Of a stretch of DNA of 64,000 bases, positions 29,103-36,482 are shown in pieces. Source of the DNA: a bacterium (GTDB taxonomy: Bacteria > Myxococcota_A > Bradymonadia > UBA7976 > UBA1532). The notes under the pieces were generated by a model. That model saw nothing but the letters and a program-made list of their open reading frames with translations, did not search any database and was not told the DNA's origin. The stretch spans positions 124,001 through 188,000 of the forward strand of contig JAUHYW010000008.1 in NCBI GenBank assembly GCA_030426085.1, written 5' to 3'. The first letter of the stretch is position 1. Every line of letters starts with the position of its first letter. The position numbers were made by a program, and so were the translations under genes.

Positions 29103-30779
29103 TCAGCGGCGGTTCAACCGACGGGCGCGCAGCGCGATCAGCAGCAGGCCGAACAGCCACCCCCCGGCCGGGGCTCCGCCCGATCCAGCGTCGCAGTGGC
29201 AGCCGCCCTCCTCCTCTTCGACCCCGACGCCCATGTCGGCGAAGCTCGGCGGGGGGGTGATCGGCCCGTTGCCGCCGCTGCCGCCCGCGCCGCCGGGGCC
29301 GCCCGCGCCGCCGCCGGCCCCCTCGCCCTCGCCCTCGCCTTCCCCTTCGCCCTCGCCCTCCCCCTCGGCGCCGCCGGCGGTGCACAGGCCCTGCTCGCAG
29401 ATCCCGCTCGCCCCGCAGTCGCGGTCGATGAGGCAGGTGTCGTAGCAGACCTCGCGCACGCAGCGCTGCCCGGCCCCGCACGCCGGGTTGCACGGCAGCG
29501 GCTCGCAGTAGCCGAGGCTGCACACGAAGCCGTCGGGGCACTCGTTGAACGGGCACGCCTGGAGGCACGACCCCGACTCGCCGCAGGTCTCCTCCCCGGG
29601 GCAGGTGGCCGCCTCGTCGACGGTGCCGTCGCAGTCGTCGTCCTCGCCGTCGCACAGCTCGCTGCCGTCCTGGGTGGCCGGCTCGGCGCTGCACCGCAGG
29701 AAGGCCCCGTCGACGCACAGCCGGCGCCCCTCGTGGCAGTCGACGCTGCACGGCTGATCGGTGCCCTCGTCGACCTGCCCGTCGCCGTCGTTGTCGATGG
29801 CGTCGCAGACCTCCTCCCGGTTGGGATCGTCGGGGGTGCAGTCCTCCGACGGCCCGCCGTCGACGCAGTCCCGATGCCCCGGCTGGCCCGAGAGGGTCAT
29901 GCACGGCTCGGTCGCCTGCTCATCGGTGATCGCGTCGCAGTCGTCGTCGAGCCCGTTGCAGGTCTCCATCGGGATCTCACCGCCGAAGCACTCGCTCCAC
30001 GCCCCGTCGGCGCAGATCTGGCGCCCGGTGCCACAGCCGCTCTCGCACGGCTGCTCGTTGACGCCCTCGTCGAGCAGCCCGTCGCAGTCGTTGTCGGCCC
30101 CGTCGCAGACCTCCTCGCTGGCCTGATCGGCGATGTCGGAGAGCGCGTCGAGGAGCTGCTGCCCGTCGCCCACCTGATAGGCCCGCTCGGTGCCCCCGGC
30201 GAGCGCCATCTGGTTGAGCACGTTGGCGTCGACCCCGTTGCCGAAGCCGATCACGAACACCGGGATCTCGTCGTTCTGGAACGACTGCTGGGCGGCGACG
30301 ATGGGGTTGCCCCGGCAGGTCTCCATGCCGTCGGTGATCATGACGATGAAGCTGCGCCGGGTCTGGTCCTGGAGCATGCGGAAGTAGGCGGTGGCCTGGA
30401 AGATGCCGTCGCCGATGGGGGTGTTGTTGCCCCGCTCGGGGGCGGTGCGCCGGTCGAGCAGCTCCTGGCGGATGGCGTTGGCGTTGCCCGATACGCAGGG
30501 GTTGCGCAGGGCCTCGTTGACGACGACCCGGCACTCGCCGTTCCAGGGGAACGTCAGCAGGCCGAAGCGGATGCGGGGCTCGAAGACCTGGGTGAGCTGG
30601 GTGACCGCGTCGACCGCCTGGTTCCACTTGTCGAACTCGAGCATCGAGCCCGAGCGGTCGAGCACGAGCAGCACGTTGGGCTCCTCGCAGGCGCCGATCC
30701 CCTGGGCCGTCGCCGGGCCGGCGAGCCCCACGAGCATCAGGGCAGCGACGAGCGGGGCGGACGAGAGAGCGGGTCGCAT
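29103..30779 (-). CDS. vWA / MopE-repeat surface protein with MYXO-CTERM-like tail
   Basis: The 558-residue product has a signal peptide (residues 1-26, cleavage near ATAQG). A vWA domain follows, with metal site LVLDRSGSM (Asp41) and a second strand MITDGMETC. After it come four MopE-type repeats (for example [10 protein letters not shown] and CNGLDDDCD) and a Cys-rich EB-like block. A low-complexity Gly-Glu repeat linker leads to a tail reading GGCHCDAGSGG, then a hydrophobic segment WLFGLLLIALRARR. This Cys-Gly-hydrophobic-Arg layout resembles MYXO-CTERM sorting signals processed on the way to the surface. The ATG at 30779 has GGAGG just upstream. It is probably a secreted or anchored adhesin. 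It shares its layout with the gene at 58450. Confidence 0.85.
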   Translation of the reverse strand: MRPALSSAPLVAALMLVGLAGPATAQGIGACEEPNVLLVLDRSGSMLEFDKWNQAVDAVTQLTQVFEPRIRFGLLTFPWNGECRVVVNEALRNPCVSGNANAIRQELLDRRTAPERGNNTPIGDGIFQATAYFRMLQDQTRRSFIVMITDGMETCRGNPIVAAQQSFQNDEIPVFVIGFGNGVDANVLNQMALAGGTERAYQVGDGQQLLDALSDIADQASEEVCDGADNDCDGLLDEGVNEQPCESGCGTGRQICADGAWSECFGGEIPMETCNGLDDDCDAITDEQATEPCMTLSGQPGHRDCVDGGPSEDCTPDDPNREEVCDAIDNDGDGQVDEGTDQPCSVDCHEGRRLCVDGAFLRCSAEPATQDGSELCDGEDDDCDGTVDEAATCPGEETCGESGSCLQACPFNECPDGFVCSLGYCEPLPCNPACGAGQRCVREVCYDTCLIDRDCGASGICEQGLCTAGGAEGEGEGEGEGEGEGEGAGGGAGGPGGAGGSGGNGPITPPPSFADMGVGVEEEEGGCHCDAGSGGAPAGGWLFGLLLIALRARRLNRR

Positions 30780-31045
30780 GGGGCCTCCGGAGGGCGGTGA
30801 CGGTCGAGCATAGCCCGGCGGGCGGGTGCCGCGCACCGCCCACCGACGCCGGTCGGACGATCAAGATGCGTGCCGGGCTGCCGGGCCCGGCCGGTGGTGA
30901 TCGGACGGCGGCCGGTGTGACATCGGGAGCACAGAGCCCGCTCGGGGGTGGGGTCGACCGACCCCTGCGCCGGCCGCGACGACGCTTGTGACCGACGCGC
31001 GGGCGATGGTAGATGACCGCTTCATCTGGTCCGGGGGGACGCACG

Positions 31046-32386
31046 TTGAAGACACTGACAGGGCGCGCCCTGGTGCTGGCGCTGGGCATCGCGACGATCT
31101 GGGGCTGCGACGACGAGCCGGGCGGCGACGACATCGACATGCAGCGCCTCGACACCGGGGGCATGCTCGGCGACCCCGACGCGCAGCCCGACATGCCGCC
31201 GATGGCCGACATGGCGCTCGACATGGCGCCCGACATGGCGTCGGTCGAGGCCGACATGGGCCCCGAGCGCCCCGAGTGCGACGAGCGGGCCAACTTCGGC
31301 CTCGAGGCCGACCCGGTGGCCGTGCTCGACGCGCTCGCCTTCGCCCCTCGGGTGCACTTCAACGGCGAAGAGTACGGCCTCGCGTGGCAGACCGAAGGCC
31401 CCGGCGAGCGCAACACCGTGTGGTTCCAGCGCTTCGACCGGGACGGCGCGGCCCTCGGCTCGCCGGCCGAGCTGGGGGTCGCCGAGGTGCCCCAGCACGC
31501 GGTGGCCTACGACGGCTCGGCGTGGCTGGTCGCCTGGCTGGCGGTGCGCACCGAAGACACCGTCTTCGACGGCATCCGGATCAAGGTCATCGCCGCCGAC
31601 GGCACCCCCTCGGCGGCCCCGGCCATCGAGGTGCCGGCCACCTTCGACGTCGAGCAGCTCGGCTTCGCCTGGGCCCGCTTCGGGGGGGGCATGCTGGTCT
31701 ACAGCCGGGGGCGCAACGGCATCGGCGGGATCCACGCCAACGCGATCGACATGAGCTTCACCGTCGGCCCCCAGGTGCAGCTCACCGAGAGCCCGTCCCA
31801 GAGCCCGGCGGTGACCTTCGGCGACGGCGCGTGGGGCGCGGCGTGGCTCGCCCGCGACGGCGAGGAGCCCGGCGAGCTGGCCTTCGTGCTGCTCGACGAT
31901 CAGGCCCGGCCGCTCATCGAGGAGCGCCGGGAGCAGGGCGGCGGCATCGGCAACGTGCGCATCGGCTACGGCCAGGGCATCTACGGCGTCGCCTGGACCC
32001 GCCTCTTCGGCGCCGGGCTGCCCCAGGCGGCGATGACCCTGGTCGACGGCGGCGGCGACCCGTTCGCGACCCCCCCGCTGGCCGGCCCCGACGGGGTGGC
32101 GACGGTCACCGAGGTGGCGTTCGTCGCCCCCGACCGCTTCGCCATCGCCTGGCAGGAGAACCGCCCCGAGGGCACCCGGGTCGGCCTGAGCCGCCTGACC
32201 ACCCAGGGCCTGATGACCGACCCGGTGCCCCTGAACCCCGCCAGCGGCCGCGCCCGCCTGGGCATGACCCTCGGCGGCACCAGCAGCCGGCTCGGGGTGT
32301 GGTTCACCGAAGATCCGGCCCCCACCCCGCTCGGCTTCTCGCCCGACGCCCGCCTGATGGGCGGGCACCTGGCGCCCTGCGACTGA
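31046..32386 (+). CDS. Lipoprotein with Met-Asp repeats, beta-propeller-like
   Basis: From a TTG at 31046 (GGGGGGA upstream) the signal LKTLTGRALVLALGIATIWGC ends in a lipidation Cys, giving 446 residues. An ATG at 31013 would add 11 residues without signal character. The early mature part is a spacer of repeated 'DM' units (PDMPPMADMALDMAPDM). The main part has repeats of the type GxxWLVAWL, GAAWLARD and FAIAWQENR, with Trp at regular intervals of about 50 residues, as in beta-propellers of the FG-GAP/WD-like surface type. It is divergent from the vWA gene, and the two may share control. Function is unknown; it is probably exposed on the outer membrane. Confidence 0.7.
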   Translation: MKTLTGRALVLALGIATIWGCDDEPGGDDIDMQRLDTGGMLGDPDAQPDMPPMADMALDMAPDMASVEADMGPERPECDERANFGLEADPVAVLDALAFAPRVHFNGEEYGLAWQTEGPGERNTVWFQRFDRDGAALGSPAELGVAEVPQHAVAYDGSAWLVAWLAVRTEDTVFDGIRIKVIAADGTPSAAPAIEVPATFDVEQLGFAWARFGGGMLVYSRGRNGIGGIHANAIDMSFTVGPQVQLTESPSQSPAVTFGDGAWGAAWLARDGEEPGELAFVLLDDQARPLIEERREQGGGIGNVRIGYGQGIYGVAWTRLFGAGLPQAAMTLVDGGGDPFATPPLAGPDGVATVTEVAFVAPDRFAIAWQENRPEGTRVGLSRLTTQGLMTDPVPLNPASGRARLGMTLGGTSSRLGVWFTEDPAPTPLGFSPDARLMGGHLAPCD

Positions 32387-32537
32387 CGGGGCCGCAGGGC
32401 CGGCGCCCGCGGGCCGGTTCGAGGCGCCTCGCAGTCGGCGCGGACGGCGTGGAGCCCGCGCCGCCACCCCCACCTCCACCGCAGAGCGCCCGCCCGGAGC
32501 CGGGGCCACACCGCCCCGGACCGGAGGACGCCCGCCG

Positions 32538-33120
32538 CGGTGTCCGCAGACACCCGGCTCAGCCGTAGGACGCGACCCGGGGGTGTCCGAGGACACCCCG
32601 GCCGCCCGTAGAGCGCGACCCGGGGCCTGCCCGGACACCCCCACCGCCCGTAGAACCCGACCGGAGGTGTCCGCGCACACCCCGATCACCCGTAGAACAC
32701 GAGCCGAGGGTGTCCGCGCACACCCCGATCACCCGTAGAACACGACCCGGGGGTGTCCGCGCACACCCCCACCGCCCGTAGAACACGACCCGGGGGTGTC
32801 CGCGCACACCCCCACCGCCCGTAGAGCGCGACCCGAGGGTGTCCGCGCACACCCCCACCGCCCGTAGAATCCGACCCGGGGGTGTCCGCGCACACCCCGA
32901 TCACCCGTAGAGCGCGACCCGAGGGTGTCCGCGCACACCCCGATCACCCGTAGAGCGCGACCCGAGGGTGTCCGCGCACACCCCGAGCACCCGTAGAGCG
33001 CGACCCGAGGGTGTCCGCGCACACCCCGATCACCCGTAGAGCGCGACCCGAGGGTGTCCGCGCACACCCCGATCACCCGTAGAATCCGACCCGGGGGTCT
33101 GCTCGGACACCCCGGTTCGC
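32538..33120. repeat. Tandem 42/43-bp hairpin repeat array, about 14 units
   Basis: The word GTAG recurs at 32565, 32608, 32650, 32692, 32735, 32778, 32821, 32864, 32907, 32950, 32993, 33036, 33079 and 33121, that is every 42 or 43 bases. Each unit reads GTAGA, a variable pair, CGACCCGRG, then GGGTGT-CCGCGC-ACACCC, a hairpin with a six-base stem, then CCGATCACCC or CCACCGCCC. Central units are nearly identical; the edge units diverge but keep the hairpin (for example GGGTGTCC-GA-GGACACCC near 32581-32598, with perfect eight-base arms). Unit length is not a multiple of three, so the array is not a protein repeat. There are no unique spacers, so it is not CRISPR. Confidence 0.92.
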
Positions 33121-33281
33121 GTAGAGCGCCCGCCCGACCTCTCCGGCGACACCCGGCCCGCCGTTCGCTTCGCTCACCCCGGTGTCCGGCCTCGCCTCGC
33201 CCGCCGTTCGCGTGCATCACCCGGGTGCCCGGCCACGCCTCGCCCGCCGTTCAGCGGCCCCGCCCCGCGTCGCCCGTCTCC

Positions 33282-33323
33282 CCCGCCGGCGAAGGCCGCT
33301 CGCCCGCCGGCGAAGGCCGCTCG
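33282..33323. repeat. Direct repeat, two 21-bp copies
   Basis: The word CCCGCCGGCGAAGGCCGCTCG occurs twice back to back, at 33282-33302 and 33303-33323. It lies between the 42/43-bp array and the lower-GC stretch and may be a recent slippage product. Confidence 0.85.
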
Positions 33324-33605
33324 CCCGGCGCTCGGCATTCGCTGCCATCACGCAGGTGACCGGCTTCCTCTCGCCCGCCACTCGATTCGGCAAACTGGGA
33401 TGTCGCGTGCCGATCTGCCGCACATGGATGGGGCCGGTATGGTGTTGGTTCCTGGGAGATGCTCGACGCCAAGTGTCCGGGCCGGGCGATGTCGATCGAG
33501 CCCGTCGGAACGACTGACGGATACGGCGAGCACTCTGCTGATCATCCGGCCCCGCCGATGCTGATGGCGTCGCAGCCGCTCTCAGCCGAGAGGCCTTCCA
33601 CTAAT

Positions 33606-33634
33606 CGGCATTGACCAATGCCGGATGGTACAAT
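33606..33634 (+). promoter_or_regulatory. Perfect palindrome next to a candidate -10 box
   Basis: CGGCATTG-AC-CAATGCCG at 33606-33623 is a perfect inverted repeat with eight-base arms, fitting an operator for a dimeric regulator. TACAAT at 33629-33634 is a good -10 hexamer for the plus strand. TTGACC inside the palindrome is a fair -35 box but only 12 bases upstream, too close for ordinary sigma-70 spacing. The element lies 170 bases before the DUF5131 gene and could control the pair. Confidence 0.4.
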
Positions 33635-33686
33635 ACGGTGATGAGATGAGCATGAGGTTGAGTCGTTACAGGGTGGTGTGCAGAAA

Positions 33687-33725
33687 ACGGCGGATTCAAA
33701 ATCCTCCGTCTGAGTTCGGCCTCCA
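33687..33725 (+). other. tRNA-Leu-like anticodon-arm fragment (possible integration scar)
   Basis: The stretch CGGATTCAAAATCC with following CCGTCTGAGTTCGGCCTCCA resembles the anticodon arm of tRNA-Leu (CAA) and a TTC-x-x-CCA 3' end, but the acceptor and D arms are missing and the T arm cannot form properly. It is not a working tRNA. It lies at the left of the lower-GC gene pair, where tRNA fragments often mark integration sites. The likeness may be chance. Confidence 0.2.
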
Positions 33726-33803
33726 GCATGCGTTCGACCGTTCAGTCATATCACTGAGCATTCCCGATTCCGGTCGATATGAGAGTGACCGCCGGAGAAA
33801 TTC

Positions 33804-34613
33804 GTGAGCGACCGCAGCAAGATCGAATGGACCGACGCAACCTGGAATCCTGTCCGGGGCTGTCAAAAGGTCAGCCCAGGCTGCAAACACTGTTATGCTG
33901 AGACCTTCGCCAACAGATGGGTCGGTGTTCCGGGACACCCGTACGAGCAAGGCTTTACTCCGCGGATCGTGGAGACGAAGCTCTTCGAACCGCTCAGTTG
34001 GGTTCGTCCGCGCAAGATCTTCGTCAACTCGATGAGCGACCTCTTCCAACCCTTCGTTTCTGATTCGTTCATCAGGCAAGTGTTCGAGGTGATGGCGCTG
34101 GCCGACTGGCACGTCTATCAGGTCCTGACCAAGCGAGCCGGTCGAATGCGGTCGGTGGTCAACGCCCTGCCGGCCCGGCTGCGAGGACTTGCTCACGTAT
34201 GGCTCGGGACAAGCGTCGAGGACAGAAAGTACGGGGTGCCTAGGATTCGTGAACTGGCCCAGACCGACGCCAGCATCCGATTTCTGTCGGTCGAGCCGCT
34301 CCTTGAGGACTTGGGGCAACTGAACCTCGAGGGCATTGGCTGGGTCATCGTTGGTGGAGAGAGCGGCCCGGGGGCGAGGCCAATGGAACAAGCCTGGGTC
34401 ACATCAATGCGGGATCAATGCGCATTGCATACTCCTGCGGTCCCGTTCTTCTTCAAGCAGTGGGGTGGGGTTCAGAAGAGCCGATTTGGCCGCCTTCTCG
34501 AAGGTCGTGAGCACAACGGATTCCCGGAGCCTCCTCTCCAAGAGGCTCCCCCGCGCGGAAACCGATTGGCGCGTCGCGAACTTCTGGAGCTTCGGTTGGA
34601 CGCCGTAGCCTGA
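33804..34613 (+). CDS. DUF5131 (phage Gp37/Gp68-like) three-Cys-motif protein
   Basis: The 269-residue product begins SDRSKIEWTDATWNPVRGC and has Cys20, Cys27 and Cys30 in the pattern C-x6-C-x2-C followed by Tyr-Ala-Glu. This is the family PF07505/DUF5131, whose Cys cluster resembles radical-SAM [4Fe-4S] ligands. Other conserved stretches are KIFVNSMSDLF, VYQVLTKRAGRM, HVWLGTSVEDR, LSVEPLLEDLG and VIVGGESGPGARPM, then PFFFKQWGG, typical of the family. The biochemical role is not established. The GTG start has GGAGA six bases upstream. It is paired with TcmP 18 bases downstream. Base composition is clearly lower in GC than the surroundings, a sign of transfer. Confidence 0.92.
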   Translation: MSDRSKIEWTDATWNPVRGCQKVSPGCKHCYAETFANRWVGVPGHPYEQGFTPRIVETKLFEPLSWVRPRKIFVNSMSDLFQPFVSDSFIRQVFEVMALADWHVYQVLTKRAGRMRSVVNALPARLRGLAHVWLGTSVEDRKYGVPRIRELAQTDASIRFLSVEPLLEDLGQLNLEGIGWVIVGGESGPGARPMEQAWVTSMRDQCALHTPAVPFFFKQWGGVQKSRFGRLLEGREHNGFPEPPLQEAPPRGNRLARRELLELRLDAVA

Positions 34614-34631
34614 CCAGGAGGCAGGGGGGCA

Positions 34632-35900
34632 ATGCCCAAGAGCCACTACGAATGGGATCGCTGGTCTCCTCCTGTGATCGGTGAGCATAGCTTGGCAAAG
34701 CACCGTATTCTCCGTGAATACGTCGAACGGTATGTTCAGATTCTGATGGCCGATCCTCGGCGCGATTTACTCAAGCTTACGGTTGTCGATGGCTTTGCTG
34801 GTGGCGGTATCTACCAACTCGCGACGGGTGGCGAGCATCTTGGCTCGCCCCTCATACTCATGGACGCTGTTGAGTCAGCGGTCGCGAAACTCCAGAGGAA
34901 ACGCCTCAAGCGAATCAAGGTCGCAGCCGACTTCGTGTTCATCGAGAAGAAAGCCGATGCCCATGTCTGCTTGGAGTCTGTACTCGAAGAGCAGCGACCC
35001 GGGGTCCTCCAGTCGGACCATGTGAAGTCTGTCCATGGACTCTTCGAAGAAGAGTTGGACGGCGTCATCTCTCACATCAATAGCCGGGGACGAAAGCCAC
35101 GGGCCATCTTCATCTTGGACCAGTATGGCTATAGCGACATCCTCGTCGATACGCTCCGCAGCATATTCTCGCGCATCCCAAACGCCGAAATCTTCATGAC
35201 TCTGGCGGTCGGATGGATTGTGGCCTACATGAATGGCGAGACGAACGCAGGCCACATACTCCGAAAAAGCTTGGGTTTGAGCGCGGCCGAGGTAGAGGAC
35301 GCGTTCCTACGCGAAGACGCCGACGCAGCCAGGAAGCGCCGCACAGTTCAGGCCGTCCTACATCAGACGTTCTCGACCAAGCTCGGAGCCCAATACTATA
35401 CGCCGTTCTTCATACATTCGAGGGAGAGCAACAAGTCTTACTGGTTCCTCCATCTAGCAAACTCCTGGCGCGCCCATGACGAAGTGAAGAAGCTTCACTG
35501 GACCATGGAGAACCACTTCCGCCATTATGGCGACGCAGGGACCATGATGCTGGGCTTCGACCCTCGGAAGGACAATCCGGATCAATTGGACTTGGTGTAT
35601 GCGTTCGACTACTCGGCGAAAGGCCGGACGACAGACTCGTTGTTGGAGGAACTCCCCCGGATGATCACCGACGAGTACACCGACGGAATCCAACTCCGTG
35701 CTCTCGCTCAGTCTCTGGCGAACCAGACCCCAGCGACCGAATCCCTGCTCGGTGAAGTGGTCAACAAGGCATGCCAGGAGCAGCTATTGGTGAAGAAAGG
35801 TAGAGATGGCGAGGTCCGCCGACCGTCGACGACTACGAAGCCGAATGACATCATCTATCCTGCTCGGCAACTCAGGCTCCCGTGGCCCCACTCCAAGTAA
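34632..35900 (+). CDS. tcmP: Three-Cys-motif partner protein TcmP
   Basis: The product has 422 residues, close to the family length, and matches TcmP (family TIGR04474). Motifs are WSPPVIGEHSLAKHRILREY near the N-terminus, VVDGFAGGGIY (residues 51-61, like methyltransferase motif I), FIEKKADAH (motif II-like) and IFILDQYGYSD near residue 160. In most TcmP proteins the last reads LDPYG; here Gln replaces Pro. The fold is thus probably a Rossmann methyltransferase type. TcmP genes regularly pair with DUF5131 genes, as here, with 18 bases between and AGGAGG upstream of the ATG. One sampled 60-base row (34741-34800) has 32 G+C, far below the host genes. Partner and target are unknown; a mobile or defence role is a guess. 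Confidence 0.92.
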   Translation: MPKSHYEWDRWSPPVIGEHSLAKHRILREYVERYVQILMADPRRDLLKLTVVDGFAGGGIYQLATGGEHLGSPLILMDAVESAVAKLQRKRLKRIKVAADFVFIEKKADAHVCLESVLEEQRPGVLQSDHVKSVHGLFEEELDGVISHINSRGRKPRAIFILDQYGYSDILVDTLRSIFSRIPNAEIFMTLAVGWIVAYMNGETNAGHILRKSLGLSAAEVEDAFLREDADAARKRRTVQAVLHQTFSTKLGAQYYTPFFIHSRESNKSYWFLHLANSWRAHDEVKKLHWTMENHFRHYGDAGTMMLGFDPRKDNPDQLDLVYAFDYSAKGRTTDSLLEELPRMITDEYTDGIQLRALAQSLANQTPATESLLGEVVNKACQEQLLVKKGRDGEVRRPSTTTKPNDIIYPARQLRLPWPHSK

Positions 35901-35970
35901 AGGATACAGTTCCGGGATCCAGCGGATCGAACCGCTCGTAGATGCTCTCCCAGAGGGTCTCGCGATCCAT
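35872..35970 (-). pseudogene. Cut-off 5' end of a probable P-loop ATPase gene
   Basis: An ATG at 35970 opens a 32-residue frame, DRETLWESIYERFDPLDPG and so on, that turns into unrelated sequence and stops at 35872, inside the end of tcmP. The first 24 residues look like the start of a real protein. The 'LW..IYERFDP..P' opening resembles the N-termini of stand-alone AAA-type ATPases seen in this group, related to the gene at 10187. The conserved part ends near 35900, where tcmP ends, so the island probably inserted here or deleted the rest of the gene. The ATPase assignment is from memory of the family and is tentative. Confidence 0.45.
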
Positions 35971-36011
35971 GCTCGTCTTATAGCCCACGGCGGGCGGGGC
36001 GTCGACCGGCC

Positions 36012-36416
36012 TCAGCCGGCGGGCGCCGCGATCTCTTCGTCGAGGCGGGCGGCGAGCAGGCGGCCGACGGCCGGGGCCTGCTCGGCGAGCAGGGACAGCT
36101 CGAGGCGGCTGAGGTAGCAGGTGCGGTGGCCGTGCAGCAGCGGGAAGTCGACCCGCAGCGCGAAGGGGCCCGCCGCGCCGGCCTCCTCGGGCACGACCCG
36201 GCGCACCTCGACGTCCTCGCCGCAGGCCCGCACGTCGCGGATGACCGACTCCAGGTAGCGGTGGAGTTGGATCGCGCGGCGGGCGCGGGGGTCCTGGAAC
36301 AAGTAGAAGTTGCGGTTGCGGGACAGCCGGGCGCCGGAGCGCAGGGCGCGCAGGACGGTCCAGGTGGTGGGGTGCAGGCCGGGCGGGCAGGCGGCGGGGG
36401 CGTCGGAGTGCTGCAT
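36012..36416 (-). CDS. Hypothetical protein (134 aa)
   Basis: From the ATG at 36416 the product begins QHSDAPAACPPGLHPTTW and has an alpha/beta look with conserved-looking stretches SRNRNFYLFQDPRARRA and YLSRLELSLLAEQ. There is no signal peptide, membrane segment or known motif. The in-frame opening upstream to 37670 is antisense to the CoA-transferase gene and is not used. Base composition has returned to the very GC-rich norm, so it belongs to the host side of the island boundary. It is divergent from the CoA-transferase gene, with 66 bases between. No function can be given. Confidence 0.6.
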   Translation of the reverse strand: MQHSDAPAACPPGLHPTTWTVLRALRSGARLSRNRNFYLFQDPRARRAIQLHRYLESVIRDVRACGEDVEVRRVVPEEAGAAGPFALRVDFPLLHGHRTCYLSRLELSLLAEQAPAVGRLLAARLDEEIAAPAG

Positions 36417-36482
36417 GCGGCGATGGTAGCACCCCGCCGGACGGGGGGTGCAAGCGGGGGCGGCAGTCGATAGGCTGCGGCC

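Larger units (their letters stand above)
32387..33803. other. 1.4-kb non-coding region with repeat array and lower-GC right flank
   Basis: No convincing gene lies here. From 32387 to about 32530 the DNA is GC-rich; a possible hairpin (CCGGC...GCCGG at 32400-32417) follows the lipoprotein gene. The tandem hairpin array spans about 32538-33120. From about 33120 to 33340 there are degenerate echoes of the array and of a 'CGCCCGCCGTTC' word. From about 33340 the base composition falls toward that of the next two genes. The short openings here (such as 33182-33517 plus and those within the array) look like chance frames. Confidence 0.7.

Noticed and set aside
29320-29375. Gly-Glu repeat in the 29103 protein as a possible sequencing or assembly error
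   Set aside because: In frame, within a linker before the C-terminal tail; such linkers are common in secreted proteins of this group.
32538-33120. Possible CRISPR array
   Set aside because: The repeated unit fills the whole period; no unique spacers of constant length, and no cas genes nearby.
32559-33220. Repeat-containing minus-strand proteins (motif GVCADT..GSRSTG)
   Set aside because: The 42/43-base period shifts frame each unit; the apparent 43-residue repeat is a result of three units. No ribosome site or signal.
33182-33517. 111-residue plus-strand opening right of the array
   Set aside because: Arg/Pro-rich first half made from degenerate repeats, no recognisable fold.
33625-33807. 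60-residue plus-strand opening before DUF5131
   Set aside because: It overlaps the DUF5131 start, lacks a Shine-Dalgarno and crosses the tRNA-like and palindromic elements.
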